NCBI GenBank assembly: GCA_015680685.1
Contig: MNCI01014441.1
Location: 496,391 to 560,390, forward strand
Length of the DNA: 64,000 nt
Direction of reading: 5' to 3'
Origin: Gnetum montanum
Taxonomy: Eukaryota; Streptophyta; Gnetopsida; Gnetales; Gnetaceae
Part shown: one piece after another, positions 38,586 through 50,100 of the stretch
Position numbering within the stretch: the first letter of the stretch is position 1
Layout: each line of letters begins with the position of its first letter
Program-made: the position numbers and the translations under genes
Notes under the pieces: generated by a model
The model's database searches: none
Told to the model about the DNA's origin: nothing
What the model saw: the letters and a program-made list of their open reading frames with translations, nothing else

Positions 38586-40050
38586 AATATTAAGGAATTT
38601 TGAAATAGTTTAGGGTCAAAACAAGAGCTAAATGGAAACCAAGGTAACAACATCTTATGAGATTCTAGTTTAGAAATTGAAGTAATTTGAACATATGGAA
38701 TGAGTAAATGGAAGATGTTATTTAAGCCAAATTAGCACAAAAATAGATGATGTAGGCTAATGAGATATTGAAATTGAATTGAGGCCTATGATTATGGGGT
38801 TTACATTGAAGAAAATGAAAAGATATGTAAGTGAGTTCTCCCTAAAGTGGGTTGATGCTTAACAAATGCCATTTCATATCCTCATTACAAGGAGTCTATA
38901 GGCACCCTGGATAATGAATGGTGGCTTAGGTTAAATACCATACTCATGTAAGGGATTGTCTTAGGATTATGTAATCTACAAAATGAAAACTAATATATGA
39001 CCATAGTACTAGGCAGTGAGGTGAGACAATGAAGTGTCAAAATGCTTGAGATAGAGATCAAGAAAGGAGAATTGGGATCATAGCTGCAAGAGATAATTTT
39101 GTGAAGTGCATGATTAGGATGATCTTGATATTAGTTTGTTCTAAGTCTAGAACAAGTCCATACCATCTTCAGTTACCTCACATTGATGCATTCCTTCTCT
39201 CCTACCATTGTGAGTTAACAACAATCACAGAGAATGATCATCACTCCATAAAAAGAAGAAAAGAGAAGAAGGAAGTATTTAGAGATTATTAAGGAAGAAA
39301 TTTGGGCCTTAGGTAGAGGGATGCCTTTAGGCATGGGTAACATGTATTTCTAGCCCCATAACTAGTGCTGGTATCCTAAGAGATCTTTAGAGATGCATGT
39401 TTTTATTTTCATTTTTTTGGATGGGTACCATACATTACAAAGACATACTTCTTTTTAAGGTTTATAGGAGGAGTCATGATATGGTTCATGAGGATTCATA
39501 GAACTGAAGAGGGAAGTTAAGAAGGGAACTCATCAAATGCCCTTGAGTTCACACCCTTTTCCATTTCCATTTGGTCCTTTTCTAATTCATTGGATAATGA
39601 GATCACATGTTACTTTTAGTTTTTATGTGAAAGAACCATTATGCTACCATGATACAGATCTCCATATGAGATGGATAGAATGGATGGATGTCATGAGCTC
39701 ACTACTTGGTACCATTGGAAAATTGATAACCCATTAGTAGAGGGCATAATTCAAAGATCAAGTTGGCTTATATAGATAGTTACAATCTTGATGGTTGCAT
39801 TTGGTAATTATCAAAATTTGTAATAGAAATGGAATAAAATTGGATTATGTTAAGAAATTGAAGAAAAAAGATAAAGAAAAAAGAAATAGAATCATAAAAT
39901 GAAGTAAAAGTAAAAGTGAAAGTAAAAGTAAAATAGATAAAAAAAATATCAAAATACAAAGATAATGGAAAATGTATGAAGAAAAATGTAAAACAAAAAG
40001 AAAAAATGTTTTTCATCCTTGCCAAGGTATTATGCTAGATGAGTTTCTTC
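38586..40050 (-). other. Spacer of element E
   Basis: It continues element E after C. It matches the spacer of B in two blocks (about 38810-38950 and 39100-39240). The minus strand ends pol near 40020-40055 with the GGGGAAGAAAC context equivalent to the pol terminus. Repeated AAAGTAAAAGTAAAAG lies at 39903-39930. Confidence 0.6.
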
Positions 40051-40055
40051 CCCAT

Positions 40056-42830
40056 GACTAAGTTGGAAGGAAGAGACTTGAAAAATGGAGCAAGCTTATT
40101 CTTGGGTTGAGAGGTTAGGATTATGGCTAGTTACTTAGAAGTCTATAAAAGATTTCAGTTGTTGAATGTTGACCAACATGTTCTTGCGAGGGCTTGTTGG
40201 ATGATAAATCATTATAGCCCTAGAAGAAAAAGTTAAATGTACAATGTATAGTTCTTCCCATAATGTTTGGAGCTTAGTTCATTGAGGCACATGCCTAGAA
40301 TTCCAATAGAGAACTTTGTCTCCTAGTTTGAATTCAAATTTTTTTATTTGGACATCATGATGTTGTTTGTGGTATGCCTTGTGCAGTTCATTCATCATGA
40401 GGGCTACCCTTCAATTTTCATTTAGCACATTGAGTATTATTAATCTTTAATTCTATGCTAAGTTAATGTCTAGGTCAAGCTAACATGTAGTTGTGAGTGT
40501 AAGGAATTCGGTTTAAATTGGAAGTTTGGGTAACTTTCTGTACACTAACTCATAGAGAGAGTAGCCTATAAGAAGTTTGCATGTTAAGTGGTATGTTCAT
40601 AGATAATCATTGAGTTTAGTACTCTAGTCTTTCCTATATCTACTAATGGTCCTTATTAGGATTCTTGTAATTTCCCTATTCGTTATCTCAACTTGACCAT
40701 TGGCTTCAGGATGATAGGGTGTTGTAAGTTTATGTTCCACCCCAAGTGTTTCATTAAGTTATGAAAGGTAGTACCTATGAAATGGGTTTCATTGTTAGAA
40801 GTTAGTGCCCTAGGCATACCAAACCTGTTTACCATCTTTTGCTATAAAAAATGAGTTGTAGTGAAAGAAGTACAATCAATACTAGTTGTAGCTTTACCCT
40901 ATTTAGTCAATAGTCAACAACAACAATAATGTAGTACTTTCCATTGGAAATGGGAGTGATGGATCCCTTGAAATTAATTCCCCAAAGATTAGAAAGCTCT
41001 AGTGGTTGAATCCATTGTTGGGACCCTTCCATCCTAGTTGCCATTTCTCTATCTCATTGACATCATTCACATGAATGGATGAAATGGTGGGAATACCTAA
41101 AGATCATAGGCCAAAAATATCCTACATAATCCATCAAGATTTTTATGGCTATTCTCCTTCCTACATAGTGGCCCCCACAAGGACCTTCATGAGTGTCCAT
41201 GAGAACTTGTGACTGATCTTGATCAGGTACACACCATCGTACTAGGACATTCACATAAATTTTATAGAGGTTATCCTCTATTTCAAGGTAATGTTTGATT
41301 TGGTGGAGGAACTATTGTTTCCTCTTATAGTCTCATTTTGTATGAGTCTCCTATGTGAGTAGATAAGAGAAGAATTCATCATAGTAGTTTGTAATTCTTG
41401 GTGTTTGAGCTTTGGTGGCCTTAGCAAAGATAAGTTCATTTGGAAATTGATTAGATAAAGACTCTTCATCATTCTTGTTATTCCATTTTAATTGAGATAG
41501 ATGATGAGAAACTACATTCTTGGTTTCCTTTTTATCCAGCATCGTTAGATCAAACTCGTACAAGATCACCAACTATCGTATAACATGGGGGCTCACTATT
41601 GGCTTATTTCTTAGGAAGTAAATTACACTCTAATAAGTGTGCACAAACATGGGATATCCAAGAACATAGTGTTTGAATTTCTGAATAGCATATGCCACCA
41701 TCATAAGTTTCCTTTATATATTAGTATAATTTAGTTGCACATCCACAATGCTCTTGCTTACATAATGGATGTAGTATAGGTGTTTTTGATTGTCCATTTA
41801 TGTAAGCACCACTTCTAATGCATAATTAGGTGAATATATCTTAATATGGGAAGGTTTGAACCAATTAGGGATGCATAGAATTGGTATTTTCAAAAGATTC
41901 TATTTTAAGTACTAGAATCCTTGTTCACAATCCTTGGTCCATTCAAATGATCCATCCTTCTTAGTAAGCTCAACCAATGGTTTGGAAATTTTGGAGAAGT
42001 TATTAATTAAATTCCTATAGTAACTAGCATGTCCAAGCAATGACATTATATCTTTGACTTTTGAGGCTATCTGGTAATTCCTTGGATAACCCTTACCTTT
42101 TTAGGGTCCACATTAATTTTGTTTTCTAAAATTTGGTGCTTGAGGATAATGTCCTTTTGGACCATCAAATGGCTCTTCTCCTAGTTGAGTCATAGGTTCA
42201 TTTTCACACATTGTTTAAATACTTGCTCTAGGTGGTCTAGTCCTTGTTTAACAACAACATCATAGATGGAGAAGTCATCCATGAAGACTTTCACACCATT
42301 GCTAATTTGCTACTAAAAGATACTGAGGACTAGGCATTGGAAGGTTGTAGGAGCATTGCATAGACTAAAGGACATCTTTTTGTATGTAAAAGTCCTCCAA
42401 GAACTTGTGAAAGTTATTTTGGCTTGGTCTTCTAGAGCGACTTGTATTTGATTATATCCATTTTATCCATCCAAAAACTATAGTAGCTATGCCTTGTAAT
42501 AGTGTCCAACACTTGGTCAATAAATGATAGGAGAAAATGATCTTTGAAAGTGGCCATGTTTAATAGCCTAAAATCTATATAGATTCTTCATTATTCTCTT
42601 TTCTTTGGTACAATAACAGGTGGGCTTACCCACTCACTATTTGCCACTTGGTATATAAATCTAGCTTGAGAAGTTTCTCAACTTTCTTCTTAATAACCTA
42701 TTTTATTTTTAGATTCAACCTTATTTGTAGTTATCTTTTGGGTTTGATAGTAAAGACTATGTAGATGCGATGCTAGCATATGTGTGGATCTATTCCCATT
42801 ATCTTATCATATGACCAGGCAAAGGTTGTT
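40056..42830 (-). pseudogene. pol: RT, RNase H and integrase of element E
   Basis: The minus strand gives ARFIYQVANSEWVSPPVIVP (about 42670-42610), the RT core VKVFMDDFSI (about 42290-42261), the RNase H end with LYEFDLTMLDKKE and VVSHHLSQL (about 41570-41490), then an integrase zinc region (CVPDQDQ, DTHEGPCGGHYVGRR; 41235-41150) and a core with LWGINFKGSI, in which the first catalytic Asp has become Asn. It belongs to the Athila lineage, like C. Stops and frameshifts are frequent. Confidence 0.8.
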
Positions 42831-43196
42831 GGCCATTTGTTGACTACTTTCAAAAACTTCTTTTTTTCTTTTGTGAGTTGAACATTTATAATTATTGGTT
42901 TACCATTGTTTAGGAATAGATATTCTAGAGATTTTGAGAAGATTATTAGTTCTAAGGGCTTCAGTTTAGAATTTTTTGGGACTTCAAACTCTCTTGAGTC
43001 TACCTCTAAATCTTCTCTATTCTTGGGTCTAAAGAGTTGGCTTTGGATCTACTTCATCTCATTCATATTGTCTATGTATGCACTTGTTAGAATCTTTGTT
43101 AGTTCCATGCATATTATAGATTTGGAGTAGTTTTTTGTATTCAACCATTGGATGTAGTGCTTTTTTGTGATTGTTGTGCACAAGCACTATTGAATA

Positions 43197-43706
43197 CTAG
43201 TGATTTCGACACACATCTTGCAAGTTGTAATAGATGTGCTCTTGATTATCCATATTCTCTACATGCAATTGCACCCCTGTGTCATTGTACATGATGCACA
43301 TAATATTCTTATTCTCTATCTTGCCAAATTCATTTCCTTTGGATATTTTCAAGGAGAGATCTCTGATTTTTAACTTGGCATTAATTGGACTTAGGCAATT
43401 TCTCTCAATAATGATTGAGAAGTCCTCTTTACAATTGTCCACATGAATTACTAGAAAATTTATTGGATATGGTCATCTACTAATAATAATCAAAATATCC
43501 TCCATCAATCCCAATAAAATAGTGATGGACTGCTCTTCAAGCTCTAACCTAATGTTACATTTCTTAAGTGGAGGTAAGTTCCAAATATTATACATTTCTT
43601 GAGAAATTAAGTTCACTCTAGAACTTAAGTCTAATAGAGCTTTGTATAGATCATTTCCTACAATTTGTAAATAAATTAGAGAACTTCTTAGATTAATTAT
43701 TTTCAT
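43197..43706 (-). pseudogene. Aspartic protease region of element E
   Basis: The minus strand reads KALLDLSSRVNLIS (about 43645-43605), with the active-site loop changed from DLGAS-like, then MDNCKEDFSIIIERNCLSP at 43442-43386, aligning with the VENYKGDFSIIMGRAWLS segment of C. The change of GRAWL to ERNCL and the stop between the two halves show decay. Confidence 0.7.
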
Positions 43707-43709
43707 TGA

Positions 43710-44690
43710 AAGGTGTCCTACTTGTATCTAGTTCGTGATTGCATAGGTTAACATGATAGTTTGGACATTTTGGGATTTTTGGTTTCAATGTAGTTCTAGA
43801 GATATCCTTTAGATAGTTTCAGGTACTTGTAGTTGTAGATGCCTATGATGGCTTGAGTGGACTATTGGACTTGGAAAATGACCTTTTCTAATACTTATTC
43901 TCAAACCTACTTGCATTGTCATCCACTCATAAGTTTACTGCTATGGTGGCATTATGTTGCTAAGGCTATGAAGGTATTTCACCTTGCATATATGGTGCAA
44001 GTGGTAAAGAAGTGAAGGCTTGAGGTGCATGGTGTTTCTAAGGGTAATGAGGAGTGTATGTGGAAGAGGATATAATGTGTGGAGTGGTAGGAAAATGATC
44101 TTTAGAGGTTGAACGATAATAATGCTAGGAGGAAGTATGGGTTGTAGAGCTACTTGGTGACATAGGCTACTAGACATAGTAACCATATAGGTTTGGTTTG
44201 TGGTAAGGATACTACTACCTTGGTGTTAGCATCCCTCATGACTATGGGTTTTGCCATTGATGATAATAATTCTAATATTGAGGTGAAACTTTACTTGGGT
44301 AGTATTGTTACTAGTGGAGCTATTGCTAGTAGTTTCTTTGAGGATAAGATAACCTCCTGGGTGGTTATCTCTTAACAAGCCTTAGATTTCAGGTATAAAC
44401 CCTAGATTATTGCAAGTGTGATAAAATTGGGCAACACCCCTTAGGATGGTCATACTAGCATATGTCATATTCTTTAGCATTTGTATCAGAATCTACAACC
44501 TCATCTACTGCTACAACCTTACCTTTTTACTTATAGTAGTCCTTCATCATGTCCTTCTTCTTTTTCTTGTCCTTGTTCTTGTTCCTCTATTTAATTGTCT
44601 CCTCTACCATTTTAAGTGTTGTTTAGAAGTTCTCATCTAAGGTCTCCTACATCTTTTTGTGATAGATTTATGAATCAGCAAGGTCTTTCT
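43710..44690 (-). pseudogene. gag: C-terminal gag of element E, cut by element F
   Basis: The minus strand holds a Ser/Thr/Pro-rich gag tail (about 44180-43930). The interval 44220-44470 aligns with the gag region of B at 9520-9670 (CCTCATGACTATGGG against CCCTCACGACTAGGA; TAAAATTGGGCAACACC against CAAGATTGGGCATTGG). Homology stops near 44690, where element F begins, so the gag core and 5' LTR of E lie beyond the window. Confidence 0.6.
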
Positions 44691-44694
44691 CTGT

Positions 44695-46314
44695 AATACC
44701 TCTTGTTGCCATGGAAAATCTCGATTGTTGAAGAAACCAAGGATTTTTAGTTGCAAGTAGCCTCAACCCCAAGTCCCTTAGGTTCTGTAAGAAAAATGGG
44801 ATTTAGAATGCCTTGGATGGTTTGGTAGAACACCTAGGGACTTAAGGAGGGATACAAAATGGGGGTGTGAAAAAAGTATAGAAATATGCAAATGAATGAA
44901 ATGATGCACTGAAATATAATAATTATATATGAAATTACACACAAAATGAAATCATAACTTTATTAAATAAACAAAGAATGAGTTCAAAGGAGTGTACAAA
45001 TTTAGATTCCCAAGAGGGAGGCAAAGGAGGTTTCACTTGGATAGGGGTTCAAAGCCCATTGAAGCCACGATCTAGTATCTCTGCCACTCTTAATGCTATC
45101 AAATCTCCTTTGTCTCCTCCTTAGATCTACAACATTAACACCCAAAGTTGATAGATCTTGAAGGGGGGGTAATAGGGGTTCCTTGTTGTTAGGTATCAAG
45201 AAGCTACGTTTTTGCTAAGGAAGCAAGAGCTCTTGGATGCCAAAATCCCAAGGGTGTTGAATTGCCAAAAGTATGGAACCTTGACATGATGCCAAGGTGT
45301 GGATTTTATAGGGTTATGGCTATGATTTATGCTACACATTGGCTACAAATGGTTGATTGATTAGCTACAAATTGGTTGCCAAATTACTAATTAATTGGCT
45401 GCAAATTTGCTACCAAATTGTTGAAAATTAGTTACCATGTTTNNNNNNNNNNNNNNNNNNNNNNNNNNNNNNNNNNNNNNNNNNNNNNNNNNNNNNNNNN
45501 NNNGGGGTGAAGGTCAACTCCTCCAAGCTAGGTAACCCCTTTTCCATGCTAGGAATAGGTGAGTTCTACCTCTCTTGCACTCCTCCATGCTAGCTTTGAA
45601 GTTTCCTAGTTGGCTTACCGCACCCCCAACCCCTTTTAGGGGGTGTGTCAACGTAGAGAAATGTATACCCCCCCATAAAAGCCATCAAATTGCCATTTTG
45701 GAAATTTGAAAAGGAATTTTTAACTTCCCCAAGCCCAAATATAGACACAAGGTGACTTTTTTCACTTGGGGAATGAGGCTTTGGTCACTTATGAAGCATT
45801 TTTACCTCCAAAAGTATGAAATATGTGAGATTTCCCATTTATGAGTTACAACCTTCACATTGACAATAAAATATTGCCTCAGGTCTCATGGGATGGGATT
45901 ACAAAGGTTTCAACATGCAAATTTGGTGGTGTTTCATTGACCCCTCTTTGTTGGTGTCTAGAGGATTGACCCAAGAGGAACTAACAAAGAATACAAAACA
46001 CAATTGCGGGTCCATCACCAATGTCCCCTCTTCACACTTGATCCAGTCATGTCGTACTAGGTTGAAGAGTGCTTGTGATGATGGGATTGGTCTATGATGG
46101 AGAAATGGTAATGGTAGTTAGGGAGATGGTCATGGAGGCTAACGATGCATTCCAAGTGTTGCCATTGTAGCTATAACATGGTATTAACATATTTTGAAGT
46201 GTTGGTCTCTCAAAAAATGTGTTTGAGGAACCAACCACTTTACTCCAAGTGTTTTTTTTGCCATCAGGCTTGAAGCCTTCTTTGGCCATTTAGCTCCTTG
46301 GAAATTTTGCTTTT

Positions 46315-46352
<38 letters not shown>

Positions 46353-46888
46353 AAGTGAAACCTTCACCAAGTTTTATTACCAGGCCTGGTTTAACATAGT
46401 TATCCTATCAAGTGAGTTACATTACACTCAATGGACTTGAGATTTATCCCATCAAACAAGATGTGTTATGATTGATGGACTTAATAGTTTTTCCACTAAA
46501 TAAGTTATGTTACATTCAAGTGGATTGGAGGATGGAGAATGTTGAACATATATTATATGGCTATAGTGCATGAGTGGCAAACATGAGTTAACATCATTGC
46601 TTGAGGTATGGAGGGCTAAAATTAGGCTACAGGGCTTGTTTAAGAAGTAGTGCTAGAGGGAGGATGATGGTATAATTACTCTTGACATAGTAGGACAAAC
46701 TCACCAAATCTTGCATATCGAGGTCACGTGGTGATTCACTACCATAATGAGTTGCATCCTTGTGATGGCTTTAGGCTTCATCTTGCAAACATAACTCCAA
46801 GAGGACAAGAAAACCAAGCAAATAAAGCATGTTACAACATTACAATGCATATATAGGACACATGAAGAATCAAGTCATCCAGGTCAAC
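44695..46888 (-). mobile_element. LTR-like 3' region of Tat-type element F
   Basis: It lies between the cut gag of E and the integrase end of F, the position of a 3' LTR. A TATA-like CCTATAAAATCC (minus, about 45303-45314) is preceded in U3 by tandem GGCTACAAATTGGTTGCCAAATT-like units (45345-45440). The left end is near TGTAATACC at 44695. The upper boundary is not defined. A single block resembling the satellite unit at 53850-56040 lies at 45620-45660. A CT microsatellite occupies 46321-46350. Confidence 0.5.
45443..45503. other. Assembly gap
   Basis: A run of 61 N bases. It lies within the tandem repeats of the F LTR, a likely cause of the gap. Confidence 0.99.
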
Positions 46889-46889
46889 A

Positions 46890-47135
46890 GTGTTACTAGT
46901 TTAAGGCCATGGTGGACGATGATACTAGGTTAAAGCCCTGGTAGACTATGGTGCCAGTTTAAGATCATAGTAGACTATGATGGTAGTTTAGGATCTTACT
47001 AGATTGTGATGTTGATTTAAGGCCTCGGTAGGTTGTGATGCTAGTTTAACGACTTAGTAGGCCATGGTATTACCAGTTTTAGGCCTTGGCAAGTCGTGTT
47101 GTTGATTTAAGGCCTTGGTAGACTACTTTAGAGTA
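46890..47135. repeat. Minisatellite, about 36-bp unit, after F integrase
   Basis: Six to seven copies of a unit like TTTAAGGCCTTGGTAGGCTATGATGCTAG. The same family appears at 53490-53590 and 62835-63115. The copies are diverged. Confidence 0.8.
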
Positions 47136-47169
47136 GTCTTTCTTGTTGATAACCATTGGCCACATGTAA

Positions 47170-50100
47170 TATGGCTTTAGATAGGAATGATTGACCGAAT
47201 TGACTAGAATGCTCCATTACCATAGGCTTTGGTAACCAAGAAGGATCCTTCCCAATTAGCTAAGAATTTATCCCCATGCTTGTAGATGGCTTTGAGGACT
47301 AGGTCACCTTTCTTGATCTTACACTTGGTCGAGTCATGGTGATGCTGCCACTTTTGCCTCTCTTGATAATGTTGAATGTGAGCAAGTACTTGCATACATT
47401 GCTCCTCTAGTGAGTCTAGGACCATTGTTTGCAACTCCTTGTTTTTCTCATCGTTGATGAATTCAGTCAAGGCTACTTGAAGTGATGGCACCTACAATTC
47501 AAGAGGCAAAACAACTTCAGCATCAGAAACTAGGCTATAAGGGGTTACTCTAGTTACTATGTGATAAGTTGTTTTCTAGGCCCATAGTAGATGGACAAGC
47601 TGCTCATGCGATTTATGCTTGCTATTATTGAGCATCTTCTTTAGTAAGTTGATAATGGCCTTATTGCTCACTTTCGCTTGTTTGTTGGCCTACGGATAAT
47701 AAGGTGACAAGAAAGAATGCTTAATGCCCAAGTTGTGATAAAAATATTTTATTTTGTGGCTACTAAATTATGGTCCATTATCTCTAACTATGGTCATGGG
47801 TATGGCAAAATGGTCTACAATGTTATGTAAGATAAATTTGCAAACTTGTTTGAATGTAGTCTTCCTTAAGGGAATAGCGTCAACCCACTTCGTAAAGTAT
47901 TCAATTGTAGTGATGATGAAGCTATGACTTGCGGAAGACTTGGGTGTTATGGGTTCAATGATAGCCAACACCCATCATTGAAATAGCTTGGTGATCTAAG
48001 TAGTATGTAACTCTATCGATGGTAAATGTATGAGGTTATTATGGCATTGGCAAGTGTCACAATGCTTGACCCTTTGCATGTAGTCACTTTTCGTATGGGG
48101 CCAATAGTAACCTAACTACCTAATCTTAGCAACCATAGCTCCTGGTCCTATATGTCCTCCACAAGCACCCTCATGAACCTCCTCTAGGACTATTTTAGCT
48201 TCATTTTTACCTAAGAACTTTAGTAATATACCATCATAGGATCATTGACATAATGTGTTATCACCAATGATGACATATTGCTTTGATCTTTTTTTGTACA
48301 TTGTCCTTTTGGACAACATTCAGGCCTTGCAAACACTCACCATGCATAAGGTAAAATTGATATCATCATACCACTCTCTAAGAGGAGTAGTATGGATAAT
48401 GGCTATAAAGGTATCTTTAGTGTTTTGCATGATGGAAATGGCATAGTCCACACTTAAAGTGGCAACTTACTAAACACATTTGGCATCACATTGAGAGCTA
48501 GTGTTGTAATTGCAATGGTTATGACATTCTTGTTTCATCGTACATGCCAGATATCAACATTTGCAAACTATTGTAGCAATTGTTTTCCTAGGTCATAGTA
48601 TGGTTGTAAGTGTTTTCCACAAGTTGGGAATCAGCTTTAATCACTAAGCATCTAATCCTTAGGTCATAAGCTACCATCATTCCCTTGATCAAATCCTCAT
48701 ACTTTGCTATGTTGTTGGTACACAGGAACTCAAAACGATAGGTGAAAGGTTGGATTTGGCCAAATGGGAATGTTATGATGGTAGTAGCATTGGCCCCATG
48801 GGTAGTTGAAGCTCCATCATAATGCATGACTACCTCATAATCCTCAGGCACTTAGCTAACCATATTAATATGCTCATTGGGGAACTCAAGATCTATGGCT
48901 GCTTGGTCATCAGCAAGTGAAACTGAGTTGTATGACTATAGCTTGACCTTTCATTAAGGATTGAGAGATGTAATGAAGGTCAAACTTTGTGGTCATTGTG
49001 GCTCTGAGCATTATGAATACTATATGAATACTCTCATAAATATTGGTCATTGTGGCTTTGAGCATGTTATCTTTACAAATGACATTAACTTGGCTTCTGA
49101 AGAGGTACTGTCTCCACTTCTTTAATGAGAAGACTAGTGCTAGACAATACTTCTCCACTTCAGTGTATCAATTTCATGGGAAACTAATGCATGGATAAGA
49201 TGGTATACTGGCATATCTGCTTCATAATCTCATTCCTGATAGAGTAGAGAGGCGATGGATGTGTTAGAGATAGCTAGGTAGATGTAAAAAGGTCTACCCT
49301 CTTGCAGAGGATAAAGTGTTATTAGTTGTGTCAACTCTTGCTTAACGTTTTCAAAGGCCTCTTAGCATTGAGCTGTCCACTCATAGTAAATCCCTTTCTT
49401 AGGCAAGTGTTTCATGGACTAGAACTTATTTGTAAGCCTAGCGATAAACCTATGAATAAATTGTAATCTTCCTTGTAATCCTTGAAGCTCCTTAAGATTG
49501 GTGGGCACTGCTAATTTGGATATGGCCTTGAACTTATTAGGATCAACACATATCCTTGCTTTAGATACTACACAACCAAGCATCTTGTTAGTCTTGACAC
49601 CAAACACACACTTCTTAGGATTGAGGCTAAGCTCATATTTGGGACACCATTTAAGCACAAGATTTAGGTCATTAACATGGTCACTAGCCTCTTTGGATTT
49701 AATGCCCATGTTATCCATGTAATCGTTAAGCAAACCTAGTATGTAATCATTGAAGATATCAGTCATGGCTCATTGATAGGTTGCTCCTACATTCTTAAGG
49801 CCAAAGGACATCATTCTATAGTAAAAGATCCCCCAAGGGGCCATGAAGGTCATGCTAAGTTGGTGCTTTGGGTTGATCCTAATTTGGTTGTATCTCGAGA
49901 ACCTATCCATAAAGGACAATAAGGCATGCCCTACCGTGGTATTGATGAGTTGATCAATACTAGGCAATGGGAAGTCATCCTTAATAGTTTCTTTATTTAG
50001 ATTTCAAAAATTGATGTAAATACAAATATTTCCATTTTTCTTAGGGACTACCATTATGTTGGAAACCCATTTTGCATAGTTGACAACCCTAATGAAACCA

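Larger units (their letters stand above)
21740..44690 (-). mobile_element. Element E: Athila-type retrotransposon broken by three insertions
   Basis: Minus-strand parts lie in consistent order from right to left: gag (44690-43710), protease (43706-43197), RT, RNase H and integrase (about 42830-40060), spacer (40050-38586), then across element C to 28534, a promoter-like block, ORF2 from 27970, across a solo LTR (26596-23457) to about 22470, and the 3' LTR (22455-21740). Element C splits the spacer with the duplicated AATAT, and the solo LTR splits ORF2 with the duplicated CTATC. The right end is cut in gag by element F, so the 5' LTR is outside the window. Confidence 0.75.

Noticed and set aside
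39780-40025. Phe-rich 81-codon frame on the minus strand
   Set aside because: It is the translation of an A-rich low-complexity patch in the spacer of element E.
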